From Acidovorax sp. (GTDB lineage Bacteria; Pseudomonadota; Gammaproteobacteria; Burkholderiales; Burkholderiaceae_C), in assembly GCA_030692685.1 (NCBI GenBank), contig JAUXZO010000081.1, forward strand, positions 50,937 through 114,936: a DNA stretch of 64,000 bases, written 5' to 3'. Of the stretch, positions 18,312 through 26,534 are shown piece after piece. How positions within the stretch are numbered: position 1 is the stretch's first letter; each line of letters begins with the position of its first letter. The position numbers and the translations under genes were made by a program. The notes under the pieces were generated by a model. The model did no database searches. It had not been told where the DNA came from and was given only the letters and a program-made list of their open reading frames with translations.

Positions 18312-19595
18312 TCAGCGGCGTGGGCGGGTGGCAAACGCCAGCACGAAACACAGCACCAACGTGGGCAACGCGGCGCCGAGCACTGTGGAGACCATGGGTA
18401 TCAGGTGGTAGAAGGCGACGCCCCCCAACCAGATGGCCACCGGCACGGGGTTGACCTTGCGAGCCTGCGCCAGCAAAGCGGGTGCATCGGTACCAAAGGC
18501 CAACCGCCCCAGAATCACGCCAAACAGCGGCACAAACACCGAGCTGAGCAGCAGCAAGAACGGCTCCAGGCTGTGCATGGGCAGCACCAGCGCCAAGCCC
18601 GTGCATACAGCGGCCACCGCCAGTCCCCACTTGCGCACGCCCCAGCGCGGCACCAGGCTGTGGGCCGACACGGCGCCCGAGTACGTATCGCCGTAGGCGT
18701 TGTCCACTTCGTCGATCAGGATCAGCGACAGCGCAATCAGCCCGCCCTGGGCCAGCAGCAGCGCCTGCACCAGGTCTTTGCTGGGCAGCGTCAGCGCCAC
18801 CAACACACCCAGGCTGTAGCACCACATGTTGGCCAGCGCATAGCCCAGCCACGTGCCGCGCAGGGCCGAGCCACCGTTCTTGCCGTGGCGCGCATAGTCG
18901 GCCACCAGCGGCAGCCAAGAAATCGGCATGGCAATCACCAGATCCAGCGCAGGGAACACGCCCATGCCGCCTGCGCCCTGGCGGTTCCACAGCGCATCAA
19001 ACCCCTGTGCCTGCGCCAGCGATAGAAACTGCCACGATAGCCACAGCAGCGACAGCACCACCAGCGGCAGCGCGACACGCGAAATCACCTTGCGCACCAG
19101 CTGCACCATCGACCCGCTGATCAGCAGCATCACCACACAACCCCACATCAGCGTGGCCAGCACCGGCCAGTGGGTACCGGACATGGCGCCCGATTGCTGG
19201 CCGATGGCCACGGTGGCATCGCGCATCACCACCAGCTCAAACGTGCCCCAACCGACCAGCTGGACGATGTTCAGGATGATGGGCAGACTGGCAAAGGTGC
19301 GGCCATACACCGCATGCATCAGCCCCGCACTGGCCAGACCGCTGTCGCAACCCAGCTTGGCCACCCAGCCCAACAGGCCTGCGCCCACGATGGACCCGGC
19401 CACGATGGCAATCAACGCCTCTTTGGTGCCCAGCGCGGGCATCAGGTAGGCGCCCACCTGCATGACGAGCAGGCCGACGCCCAAGCTGAACCAGAGCGAG
19501 GCATGGTCATGCCACTGAAAGACGCGGCGGTCGGGAGAGACGGGGGCCAGCGCTTCGTTGTTGGTGACAGCGGGCGCGGCGGGGGATGAAGACAT
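18312..19595 (-). CDS. cytX: NCS1 family permease, putative hydroxymethylpyrimidine transporter CytX
   Basis: 427 residues with about 12 predicted transmembrane helices of the cytosine/purine permease (NCS1) family (WFSLGVGLLVMQVGAYLMPAL; QLVGWGTFELVVMRDA; SWLPLVADYARHG). Assignment to CytX, the thiamine-precursor (HMP) importer, is inferred from the TPP riboswitch directly upstream and the adjacent thi genes. The prophage is inserted at the 5' end of that riboswitch, so the natural promoter region is now about 41 kb away. Confidence 0.85.
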   Translation of the reverse strand: MSSSPAAPAVTNNEALAPVSPDRRVFQWHDHASLWFSLGVGLLVMQVGAYLMPALGTKEALIAIVAGSIVGAGLLGWVAKLGCDSGLASAGLMHAVYGRTFASLPIILNIVQLVGWGTFELVVMRDATVAIGQQSGAMSGTHWPVLATLMWGCVVMLLISGSMVQLVRKVISRVALPLVVLSLLWLSWQFLSLAQAQGFDALWNRQGAGGMGVFPALDLVIAMPISWLPLVADYARHGKNGGSALRGTWLGYALANMWCYSLGVLVALTLPSKDLVQALLLAQGGLIALSLILIDEVDNAYGDTYSGAVSAHSLVPRWGVRKWGLAVAAVCTGLALVLPMHSLEPFLLLLSSVFVPLFGVILGRLAFGTDAPALLAQARKVNPVPVAIWLGGVAFYHLIPMVSTVLGAALPTLVLCFVLAFATRPRR

Positions 19596-19680
19596 GGAAA
19601 GGCTCCGTAGCAGTACAGAGCAGGGGCGGCCCGCCAGCGCACCCCCAAATCATTGCATTCAGGGTTGTGCCGAGGCGGAC

Positions 19681-19790
19681 GTGCTTCCCTGCGCGAGGAT
19701 GATCTCAAGCCTGCAAAGTAAAACTTTGAAGGGCAACAGGTTCGAAGGGTGTGATCTCAGCCCCGCTTACGGCGGGACACCCCTAGCGAT
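19681..19790 (-). promoter_or_regulatory. TPP riboswitch upstream of cytX, with attL core at its 5' end
   Basis: On the minus strand the order is GCTAGGGGTGTCCCGCC, GGGGCTGAGATCACACCC, TTCGAACCTG, then GCGCAGGGAAGC, a textbook THI box with a somewhat long P4/P5 insertion. The aptamer ends about 85 bp before the cytX start. Its 5' strand, ATCGCTAGGGGTGTC, is exactly the 15-bp prophage attachment core, so the aptamer is preserved but everything upstream of it is now phage DNA. Confidence 0.9.
19776..19790 (-). other. attL core (15-bp direct repeat)
   Basis: GACACCCCTAGCGAT is identical to 60871-60885; flanking bases differ on both sides. The left side is the host riboswitch. The right side is phage DNA starting with the hairpin ACGCCAGTGTTGGCGT. 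Confidence 0.85.
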
Positions 19791-19828
19791 ACGCCAGTGT
19801 TGGCGTGGGCGCGATTCTAGCTGCGGAC

Positions 19829-19851
19829 GTAAAAAAGCCCGCACGGGGCGG
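19829..19851 (-). terminator. Rho-independent terminator of the leftward phage operon
   Basis: On the minus strand the stem AGCCCGC / GCGGGCT is followed by TTTTTT, 22 bp after the last phage gene. It should stop leftward phage transcripts just before they reach the cytX riboswitch. A TAGAAT hexamer (-10-like) occurs at 19813-19818 between this terminator and attL. Confidence 0.8.
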
Positions 19852-19872
19852 GCTCGGGGTAGGTGGCGGCGA

Positions 19873-20133
19873 TCATGCTGGTGATGGGTCGCTGGTGATG
19901 GGCTTGCTCCAACTGCGCAGGAAGCCTTTGCCCTTGAGGAAGTTGCGGTAGTTGTTTAATGCCACCGACTCGGCTTCCTTGGCCACCGCCGCGCCCTGGG
20001 CGACTATCTGGCCATCCTCGGTGATGATGGCCAAGCGAGCTGGGCGGCCGTTGACCATGACGCTCAGGCCTTCATGCGACACGGCGCTGATCACCACGCC
20101 GTCAATCGCGCCTTCGGGTTGGGTGCCGATCAT
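19873..20133 (-). CDS. Small phage protein, 86 residues
   Basis: Starts at ATG 20133 (MIGTQPEGAIDGVV), overlapping the upstream gene's stop by 4 bp (ATGA). No family recognised. It has a beta-rich N-terminal half and a basic C-terminal helix (NNYRNFLKGKGFLRSW). Last gene of the leftward operon, 22 bp before its terminator. Confidence 0.6.
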   Translation of the reverse strand: MIGTQPEGAIDGVVISAVSHEGLSVMVNGRPARLAIITEDGQIVAQGAAVAKEAESVALNNYRNFLKGKGFLRSWSKPITSDPSPA

Positions 20134-20324
20134 GGTGTCTGGCCTTTCTTCGATTGCAGGAAGGGGAAGGGCGGCATGCCCGCCTCGGTGTAGGCCTGCC
20201 ACAGCGCCAGGCCCGTGCTGCAGCGCTGTTTGCGGCCTGGGCTGCCACCGGCTGCAATGCACTGGGCGCAGCGGCAGTGGTGGGCCAGGTAGGCCGCGTC
20301 TGCGGTGTGCCAGTCGGTGGTCAT
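20130..20324 (-). CDS. Small Cys-rich phage protein, 64 residues
   Basis: Carries a compact Cys/His cluster, HHCRCAQCIAAG, that could bind zinc. It overlaps both neighbours by 4 bp (ATGA junctions), which supports it as a real, translationally coupled gene. Function unknown. Confidence 0.6.
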   Translation of the reverse strand: MTTDWHTADAAYLAHHCRCAQCIAAGGSPGRKQRCSTGLALWQAYTEAGMPPFPFLQSKKGQTP

Positions 20325-20935
20325 TCGGCACGCGCTGTAGCTATCGCGGTGTCGGCTTCTTTACCCCACAGCTGGGTATGGCCGCATTCCTTGAAGTTTG
20401 TCGTTCCCATTGCGATGAATGGGCCTTTGTCTTCATCGGCTTGGTCGCGCAGCCAGCGGTAGTTGTCAGCCTCAAGCTGCATAGCCGAGAGACTGGGTGC
20501 GGGTAGTAACCCCAGCGCATCGCGCGCCTCATAGGTGGCTACCTTCTTACGCAGGGCATGCAGCTCGCGGGCGCAGTCCACAACTTCTGGTGCAGCGAGC
20601 GATACCAGACCATGCCGGACGGCGTGATCGAGTACCTGCAGCGTGTCGAACAGATCGTCCTTTGACTGGCCCTCGCCTTCGACCAGGCGCCTGGCCTGAA
20701 CCCTTGCAGTTCCGACAATGCCCTGGAGTTCTGTGCCCAGGCGCACTCCATAGCTCACCGCAAACGGTGGCGGGCGGCGGGCGTCGCGCACGGTCACGCT
20801 CATGTCGTGGTTGCCCATGGCCAGCGGCTGGTGCGGTGCGGTCTCGATGGTGACCACCACGCCTGCGCGCTGGGCCTCGGTGACCAGGTTGAGGGCTGCG
20901 CGGTGGATCGCGGTGCGGGCGGTATCTGTGGACAT
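20321..20935 (-). CDS. Phage hypothetical protein, 204 residues
   Basis: No family recognised. It is a soluble protein; the C-terminal half holds a helical region (ELHALRKKVATYEARDALGLLP) common in phage early proteins of unknown role. Overlaps the next gene by 4 bp; 10 bp after the upstream gene. Confidence 0.6.
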   Translation of the reverse strand: MSTDTARTAIHRAALNLVTEAQRAGVVVTIETAPHQPLAMGNHDMSVTVRDARRPPPFAVSYGVRLGTELQGIVGTARVQARRLVEGEGQSKDDLFDTLQVLDHAVRHGLVSLAAPEVVDCARELHALRKKVATYEARDALGLLPAPSLSAMQLEADNYRWLRDQADEDKGPFIAMGTTNFKECGHTQLWGKEADTAIATARAE

Positions 20936-20945
20936 GGTTGATCCT

Positions 20946-21446
20946 TCAAGCGGCCATCAGGGCCAGGTCGGTTTCTGAGATGCGGACCACGTTGCCGCCG
21001 CTGCTGGCGGTGCGGGCCATGGTTTGGGCGACGATGCGCTGCAGCTCGCCTGCGCTGAGTTGCTGCAGCTGGAAGTTGTGCAGATCCACTGCGTCGTCCA
21101 GCGCGTCTAGTTCGGAAAAATCCAGCTCCGTGGGGCGCCATGCGCCTGAGGCGAGGGCGCGGGCCTCGATGGCGGCGCAGGCCTGCAGGGCGCTGGCTAT
21201 GTGGTCTGCCAGGCCGCGCACGATGGCGCTGTGCTCGATGGCCTGGGCGATGACCATAGTGGACTGCAGCACCTCGAACTGCAGCTGTGTGGCCACGCCT
21301 TCGCGCACGGCCTTGAGGCATGCACGTACGGGGTTCATCACCTCGGCAATCTCGGACTCTGTGAGCCGTGTCGCGCGCATGAGGGCGAGCATTAGCGGGT
21401 TAGCGCTGATGCGGGCCATGCGGGGTTTCTTGCGGCCGTGGGTCAT
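20946..21446 (-). CDS. Phage hypothetical protein, 166 residues
   Basis: Starts at ATG 21446 (MTHGRKKPRMARIS), 4-bp overlap with the upstream gene. The N-terminus is basic and the rest helical and acidic. Family not recognised. Coupled overlaps on both sides place it in the leftward early operon. Confidence 0.6.
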   Translation of the reverse strand: MTHGRKKPRMARISANPLMLALMRATRLTESEIAEVMNPVRACLKAVREGVATQLQFEVLQSTMVIAQAIEHSAIVRGLADHIASALQACAAIEARALASGAWRPTELDFSELDALDDAVDLHNFQLQQLSAGELQRIVAQTMARTASSGGNVVRISETDLALMAA

Positions 21447-21667
21447 GGCGCGGCCTCCAGGGTGTTGCCCTGTGCGTCCACCCAGTCTTGGCAGATGGCG
21501 TTTGGCGTGACGGTGAAGTGGTGCAACGCGCAGTGCTGATTTTTGCGGAAGGTGTTGCTGTCGGTGCTGAGGCGAATGCTTGCTTGCCGGTAGTTCCGGC
21601 ATGTCGCACAGCGAGGCACGTTGCCTTCGTAGCGCACCTTCTTTTTGAGCTGGCCCAACTTGCTCAT
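21443..21667 (-). CDS. Small Cys/His phage protein, 74 residues
   Basis: Starts at ATG 21667 (MSKLGQLKKKVRYEG). Four conserved-looking Cys (RCATCRNY, HCALHHF, ICQDW) suggest a zinc-binding fold. Overlaps both neighbours by 4 bp. Function unknown. Confidence 0.6.
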   Translation of the reverse strand: MSKLGQLKKKVRYEGNVPRCATCRNYRQASIRLSTDSNTFRKNQHCALHHFTVTPNAICQDWVDAQGNTLEAAP

Positions 21668-22062
21668 AGTGCGATCCCCTTCGGCAGCTTGAAGTAGCCC
21701 AGCGCGCCCTTGCAGGGCTGGAAGGGCACAGGCTCGGCGCCCTGCAGCACGTGGGCGTATTCGCCTGTGTAGAAGGGCGATTCGTGCGCACGTGTGCACG
21801 CCACCAGATTGGCTCTGCCGACGATGCCGCCGCGTGGTAGATCCTTGGGCGCGGGCAGTACGTCAACGATGTGGCGCAGGGCGGGGTGGCTGAGCAGGAA
21901 CAGCACGCAGGCGTCGTAGTCGTCGCGTGTCATGGCCTGGCTGGCGTGGATGGCCACGGGGCCGCGCCACAGCGTTTCCCAGGTGCGGTTTTCCACGGGC
22001 TTGTAGCCCATGGTGATGAGCCATGGCCAGGGCTGGCGGATGCTGAGGGCTTTGCTGATCAT
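21664..22062 (-). CDS. ASCH domain protein
   Basis: 132 residues beginning ALSIRQPWPWLI, then GYKPVENRTWETLWRGPVAIHAS, the ASCH (PUA-like, RNA/nucleotide-binding) domain signature. ASCH proteins in phages may act on RNA or modified nucleosides; the exact role is unknown. Overlaps both neighbours by 4 bp. Confidence 0.75.
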   Translation of the reverse strand: MISKALSIRQPWPWLITMGYKPVENRTWETLWRGPVAIHASQAMTRDDYDACVLFLLSHPALRHIVDVLPAPKDLPRGGIVGRANLVACTRAHESPFYTGEYAHVLQGAEPVPFQPCKGALGYFKLPKGIAL

Positions 22063-22475
22063 TGCAGTGCCTCCCGACGCTTTTGCCCTTCAAGGCGCAC
22101 TGCATCGATAATGTCGAAAGCGATCTCTACAAACAGCTTTGCTTGGTCTCGGCCGCCGACATCTCCCGTCGTGCTTTGAATCATCGTTCCGATCAAGGCG
22201 AGCGCCCTATCGTGGTCCTGGTGATCTATACGCGCTGGCGTTGACTCTACTTGCTCAATCAGTGCCCAGAACATTGAGTTGAACAACTCAAAAATGGATT
22301 TTTCACCAATGCCTGGGACCGTGTGCCTGAGCAATAGAACCGGTGACCTACCATCCAAGCGAGACGCCTCGGCAATATGCATCAGGCCCTCAACTCCGTG
22401 ATCCCGCAAAACCTTTTTCGTGCGGTCGGAGCAGTGCTTCAGGGTTTCGATTGGGAAGCGCTCGGTGTTAGGCAT
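22059..22475 (-). CDS. Phage hypothetical protein, 138 residues
   Basis: Starts at ATG 22475 (MPNTERFPIETLKHC). The segment HTVPGIGEKSIFELFN resembles a helix-hairpin-helix, so DNA binding is possible. Overlaps the ParB-domain gene by 8 bp. No clear family. Confidence 0.55.
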   Translation of the reverse strand: MPNTERFPIETLKHCSDRTKKVLRDHGVEGLMHIAEASRLDGRSPVLLLRHTVPGIGEKSIFELFNSMFWALIEQVESTPARIDHQDHDRALALIGTMIQSTTGDVGGRDQAKLFVEIAFDIIDAVRLEGQKRREALQ

Positions 22476-24771
22476 TGACCACCTCCAGCTCGGCCACATG
22501 GAAGGTCACCACCCAGGGCACAGAGCGCTTTTCGCGGGGGATTGATACCTCCCACACCAGCGGGTTGATGCCGCGCACGATGTGGCCTGTCTTGCCCACG
22601 TGTGGGGCCTGCTTGGGGCCGCGTGCGTTGGGCTTGATCTTGACTTGGACCCCTGCAGCCAGCTCGCCCCCCTTCACTGTTGCCCCGGTGCCCACGTCTG
22701 CACTGGCTTCACCACCGGGCGCAGCTGCGGAGTCGGTCGCCGTCGATGTGCGCGGGGTCTTGAGCTTTGGCCACGCGAGCGACGGGTCTAGCAGCGCGGC
22801 GGTGTTGCTGGGCGCAGCGGTGACCGCGAGCCCGCCCGAAGGAGCGGGGGCGCCTTCGTTGCCTTGCGCCCTAGGCGCCTGGATCTGGCCCTCTAGCGCC
22901 GCCAGCTCGGCCGCGATCTGGGCGCTGGCCTCGGCCTTCGAGGTCTTGGGCGCGGTAGCGCGGGCCTGCGCAGCGGGGGTGGTTTTGCCCTTGGTTCCTT
23001 TTCCCTTCCCTCCCTCGCGCGTAGTAGTAGCTTGCGCAGCGGGGTTAGGGGTAGAAGTGGTTTCCGGGGCCGCAGCTTTCACGGGCTCGGGCAGGTATTT
23101 GGCCCTGGCCTCGGCTTTCAGGTCTGCGATGACCACGGGCAGCTTGTCCAGCAGCGCGACATGGGCCACCAGCATCAGGCCTTCATTGGCCGGGCGGTCC
23201 AGATAGCCACGGTCTTGCACGCTGGCCGTGCGCTCCATGATGATGAGCAGGTGCAGCAGCTGGGGGTGTGGCGTGGTCTTGGCGTAGTCGATGACTGCGC
23301 TGTGTGCGCCCACCTTGCCGAGGTCCAGGCGGGCGGCAATGCTCTCGGCTTGCTCGGTGGTTAGACGGGCAGCTTCTTGGCGCACCAGGTAGCGGTGCAC
23401 GTCGATGCTGAAGCATTCAGAGTCGCCGCTTTTCACCTCGGCCCATGTGCAGGCCACCAACGCATCACGCCAGGCTTGTTCATATTGGGCTGTGGCGCGT
23501 TCCTCGGCCTTGGCCTTCTTGGCGTCGGCCATCTCGCGCACTTCTTTGCTGACGTTCTTGGACTCGGGCGCGGTGGCCTGGGCCTCTACGGCTTTGAGCA
23601 GGCGCAGTGCCACTTCATTGGGTAGACAGGCCAGCAGCTCACCCTTCTTGCGCGGGTTCTCGATCATCACGGGGTCGATGCCATCGGCCTTCATCTGCTT
23701 GCCGATGATCTTGCGCAGTGGCTGGTCTGTTGGGCTGTCGTCGGCATGGTCCAGGCGCCGGTAGCCTTTGAGCTTTGGAGATGGGCCGTGGCTGTATTGC
23801 TGGGTAGCCAGCTCTTCGGCTTCTTTGCCTGCGATCACGGTGTGGCCCTTGGCGCTGGCCTCTGCTACCAGTTGCTTGCCATGGGCCTCTTCCTTCTTGT
23901 GATAGCAGGGCGCATCAGTGCACACGTCTGCACTCTTCACATCGCTGAACAGCTCGGGGTTGGCACCGGTGCGTTTGGGGCAGTTCTCGCACGCGCCAGC
24001 GCCGGGCAGCAGGTCGGCATCCACACGCGAGAAGGGCGCCTTGTCCAGCGCGAGCATGTAGTGGTTGCGGATGTGTTCCGCTGCCTTGCGGGCGCCGATG
24101 CGCAGATCGCCGGTGTAGTCAGTTTCCGTCAAGTCCTTGATGGCCTTGATCTGCTGGCTTTCGTTGGGGATGCGTGCCACCAGCAGCGCTTTGCTGAAGT
24201 CGAGCTTGTCCTCTCGCAGCGCCTGGCGCCCTGTCTGGCAGATGTCCAGCACCTTCAACCGGCTGTAAACGTAGCTGCGGCTTTTGCCGATCTTGACGCC
24301 CACCTGGTCGGCGTTGAGGTTGCCGGTGCGCATCAGCACTTCGTAGCCCTCGGCCTCCTCCAGCTCGGTCACGTCTTCGCGCTGCAGGTTCTCGATAACC
24401 TGGATCTCCAGCGCTTCGGTGTCGGTCAGCTCGCGGATCATGGCGGGCACTTCGGCCACCTTGGCGAGGCGGCAGGCGCGCAGGCGGCGGGCACCGGCCA
24501 CCAGTTCATACACGGGCAAGGGGGCGCCCTGGCGGCGGAAGCCGAAGGTTTCTGCCAGGCGGCTACCGGGCAGCGGCCGCAGCAGGATGGGCTGGTGCAC
24601 GCCGCTGGCCTTGATGCTGTCTGCCAGGTCTTGCATCCGGGCGCCGTCGAAGGTTTTTCGGGGGTTGGTGAGGCTCTCTTCAATGAGGGCCACCTCCACC
24701 ATGCACATCTTTGGGCCTGCGCCTGGGGTGGGCAGGGCGGCGGTCACTGTGTCGTGTGCATCAGTTGCCAT
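22468..24771 (-). CDS. ParB/Spo0J N-terminal-domain phage protein, 767 residues
   Basis: The N-terminal ~230 residues are a ParB-type domain. They contain NPRKTFDGARMQDLADSIKASG, the CTPase-type motif YELVAGARRLRACRL (the family's GERRxRA box with A for E), VIENLQREDVTELEEAEGY, and a helix-turn-helix (LNADQVGVKIGKSRSYVYSRL). The middle has Cys-rich ACENCPKRTG and VCTDAPCYHKK. A long Ala/Thr/Pro linker leads to a C-terminal beta domain (HVGKTGHIVRGINPLVWEV). No ParA partner is encoded, so a role in partition is doubtful; a DNA-clamp or regulator is equally likely. Overlaps the reverse transcriptase gene by 11 bp. Confidence 0.75.
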   Translation of the reverse strand: MATDAHDTVTAALPTPGAGPKMCMVEVALIEESLTNPRKTFDGARMQDLADSIKASGVHQPILLRPLPGSRLAETFGFRRQGAPLPVYELVAGARRLRACRLAKVAEVPAMIRELTDTEALEIQVIENLQREDVTELEEAEGYEVLMRTGNLNADQVGVKIGKSRSYVYSRLKVLDICQTGRQALREDKLDFSKALLVARIPNESQQIKAIKDLTETDYTGDLRIGARKAAEHIRNHYMLALDKAPFSRVDADLLPGAGACENCPKRTGANPELFSDVKSADVCTDAPCYHKKEEAHGKQLVAEASAKGHTVIAGKEAEELATQQYSHGPSPKLKGYRRLDHADDSPTDQPLRKIIGKQMKADGIDPVMIENPRKKGELLACLPNEVALRLLKAVEAQATAPESKNVSKEVREMADAKKAKAEERATAQYEQAWRDALVACTWAEVKSGDSECFSIDVHRYLVRQEAARLTTEQAESIAARLDLGKVGAHSAVIDYAKTTPHPQLLHLLIIMERTASVQDRGYLDRPANEGLMLVAHVALLDKLPVVIADLKAEARAKYLPEPVKAAAPETTSTPNPAAQATTTREGGKGKGTKGKTTPAAQARATAPKTSKAEASAQIAAELAALEGQIQAPRAQGNEGAPAPSGGLAVTAAPSNTAALLDPSLAWPKLKTPRTSTATDSAAAPGGEASADVGTGATVKGGELAAGVQVKIKPNARGPKQAPHVGKTGHIVRGINPLVWEVSIPREKRSVPWVVTFHVAELEVVNA

Positions 24772-26143
24772 GGTGGGCTTCCTTCGTGTGAATGCGAAAT
24801 GCTTGGGTGAGGTGAAGGCCTTCCACCGCGTGCCCGCGTTTGAGCAGGGCGCGGCAGAGGGCGGCGCGTTCTTTGTGGCTGTGGGTGGCCTGGCGTACTA
24901 GGCCCAGGTAGCTGTTGCCCGCTGCGTAGGTGTCGGCTGGCGCCATCTGTTCGATACGCTGCAGGGCGGTGGCCAAGGTGCGTGGGCGGGTGGTGCGGCG
25001 CCACGGCTTGATGACGTGGCCCACAAAGTCGATGCCTCGCTCTGCGGGCTGCAGGATGGTCTTGCGCGGGTTCATCGCCAGGTGCAGCCCGGTCAGCTTG
25101 TCGGTGATGGCTGCATGGGCTGCGTTCAGCCATTGCGGGCTGTCGTGCAGCAGGATGAAGTCGTCCACGTAGCGCACGTAGTGCGGTGCGCGCAGGCGGT
25201 GCTTGGCGAACTGGTCCAGGTCGTCCAGCAGCACGTTGGCAAAGAACTGGCTGCTGAGGTTGCCGATGGGCAGGCCGTGGTCTGCGGGCGCGTTGAACAG
25301 GCTCTTGTATGCGGGCACGCGGGCCAGCTCGCGGGCGGTTCCGTGCACCTCCACGTTGCCGCGCGGGTCGTGCATCAGGATGACTTCGGCCAGCGACATC
25401 CACCAGGGTTCGTGCACCTGGCGCTGCAGTTGTGCCAGCAGCACGGCTTTGTCGATGCTGACAAAGAAGTTCGCCAGGTCGCACTTGAGGTAGTAGGCGC
25501 TGCGGCTCCAGTTGGCTGTGGCGCTGCGCACCTGGCCCTCTAGCCTGCGTGCCCCGTAGGCGGTGCCACGGCCTGGAATGCAGGCGCAGCTATCGGCGGT
25601 GAAGCGGGCATGAAAGCGCGGGGCGATGTGGTTGTAGAGCAGGTGGTGCACGATGCGATCTGCAAACCGTGCTGCCCACACTTCGCGCGGCTTGGGCCGG
25701 GTGATGACAAAGCAGATGGAGCGGCCTGGCTGCCAGGTGCCGCTGGCCAGTTCATCGTGCAGCTGCAGCAGGTTGTGCTCGGCCTGGGCCTCGAAGGCCT
25801 GCGCACTTGCGCTGTTGCGCTTGTGGCGGCGGCAGTCGAGCCAGGCCTGCACCAATAGGCTGAACAGGTGCGGATCTGCGGACGGCAACAGCCGAGCCTT
25901 CGTAGCTCTTGTGGTTGTTGTTCTGGTTGCCGTTGTTGAAGTTGCAATTCCAGGCGTAGGAGGCGCAACCGTCGCGCTATGTAGGCCACCCTGCCGAAGG
26001 CCGTGGCCGATCAGCGGGGTGGCTGCACCGGACGCACTGCGCGCGGGCGCGGGCGTATCCGTGGTGTGCCTGTCGGTGGGCTTGTGGCCCAGCGGCGCAA
26101 CCAGATTCACTGTGCGCACTGGTATGAGGGCCTTGACCGTCAT
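24761..26143 (-). CDS. DGR reverse transcriptase
   Basis: The catalytic part shows all RT motifs in order: YLKCDLANFFVSIDKAVL (motif A Asp), LPIGNLSSQFFANVLLDD (motif B), HYVRYVDDFILLHD (YVDD, motif C), and LAMNPRKTILQPAERGIDF (D/E). The I-G-x-x-x-S-Q form of motif B is the hallmark of DGR RTs, versus QGxxxSP in group II and retroviral enzymes. It copies the template repeat RNA with adenine-specific errors. The start given, ATG 26143, forms an ATGA overlap with the avd stop, but then the first ~95 residues read through the template repeat. Catalytic homology begins only near LFSLLVQAWLDCRRHKR, so a start at TTG 25855 or GTG 25852 is also possible. Confidence 0.93.
   Translation of the reverse strand: MTVKALIPVRTVNLVAPLGHKPTDRHTTDTPAPARSASGAATPLIGHGLRQGGLHSATVAPPTPGIATSTTATRTTTTRATKARLLPSADPHLFSLLVQAWLDCRRHKRNSASAQAFEAQAEHNLLQLHDELASGTWQPGRSICFVITRPKPREVWAARFADRIVHHLLYNHIAPRFHARFTADSCACIPGRGTAYGARRLEGQVRSATANWSRSAYYLKCDLANFFVSIDKAVLLAQLQRQVHEPWWMSLAEVILMHDPRGNVEVHGTARELARVPAYKSLFNAPADHGLPIGNLSSQFFANVLLDDLDQFAKHRLRAPHYVRYVDDFILLHDSPQWLNAAHAAITDKLTGLHLAMNPRKTILQPAERGIDFVGHVIKPWRRTTRPRTLATALQRIEQMAPADTYAAGNSYLGLVRQATHSHKERAALCRALLKRGHAVEGLHLTQAFRIHTKEAHHGN
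25874..25965 (-). repeat. DGR template repeat (TR), 92 bp
   Basis: On the minus strand the TR reads through the VR frame as AYAWNCNFNNGNQNNNHKSY, dominated by AAC/AAT codons, the classic substrate for adenine mutagenesis. It aligns without gaps to three VRs. The last ~35 bp (GAAGGCTCGGCTGTTGCCG onwards) are near-invariant and fit the initiation of mutagenic homology. It lies between avd and the RT catalytic region. Confidence 0.95.
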
Positions 26144-26502
26144 ACTGCTGGCGCCCTGTTCTTGGCGGACTTGAGCCACCCACCGGCCTGTGCACCAATG
26201 GCGCCCAGCAGCTGCACGGCCTGCCCCCAGAGCTTGGGCGAGACGTGCCGGGCGTCGAAGCTGACGCGCAGCAAAACCTCTACCGTGCGCTGGCGGGTGA
26301 GCAGCTCGCGCAGGTACTGCGCCCGCATCTCGCGGGATGCGTTGGCAAGCGCCATCAGTTCCAGGATGTCGAGGCAGTGCTGAGCGATCTTCTCGCCCAC
26401 AGTGCGCTTGACGCCGCGCGGCATCTGCTCTTGCACGCGGTGTGCGAGCGTGAGCAGCTGCAGGCCGGTGCGGTAGATGGGCAATTGAGTGTGCAAGGCC
26501 AT
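26140..26502 (-). CDS. avd: DGR accessory variability determinant (Avd-like four-helix bundle)
   Basis: 120 residues, the usual Avd size. Pattern LPIYRTGLQLLTLAHRVQEQ, RGVKRTVGEKIAQHCLDIL and C-terminal LGAIGAQAGGWLK match the Avd / 23S-IVP four-helix-bundle family. Avd pentamers bind the RT and template RNA and are needed for mutagenic retrohoming. Located between VR1 and the TR, the canonical place, and overlaps the RT start by 4 bp. Confidence 0.9.
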   Translation of the reverse strand: MALHTQLPIYRTGLQLLTLAHRVQEQMPRGVKRTVGEKIAQHCLDILELMALANASREMRAQYLRELLTRQRTVEVLLRVSFDARHVSPKLWGQAVQLLGAIGAQAGGWLKSAKNRAPAV

Positions 26503-26534
26503 GGTGGTTGGCTCAAATCAAAAGGTTGAAGGAC

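Noticed and set aside
19791..19806. The hairpin ACGCCAGTGTTGGCGT as a terminator
   Set aside because: The stem is only 6 bp and no U-run follows; it is more likely part of the integrase arm of att.
22468..24771. A phage partition system (ParAB) for plasmid-like prophage maintenance
   Set aside because: Only a ParB-domain protein is present, no ParA; an integrase and att sites show chromosomal integration.
25874..25965. The AAC-rich stretch as a microsatellite or simple repeat
   Set aside because: It has the layout of a DGR template: gap-free alignment to three VRs with changes only at adenines and an RT/Avd beside it.
25540..25989. A 149-codon minus-strand frame over the TR and RT start
   Set aside because: It stops inside the RT coding region and has no family features; the TR explains its odd Gln-rich segment.
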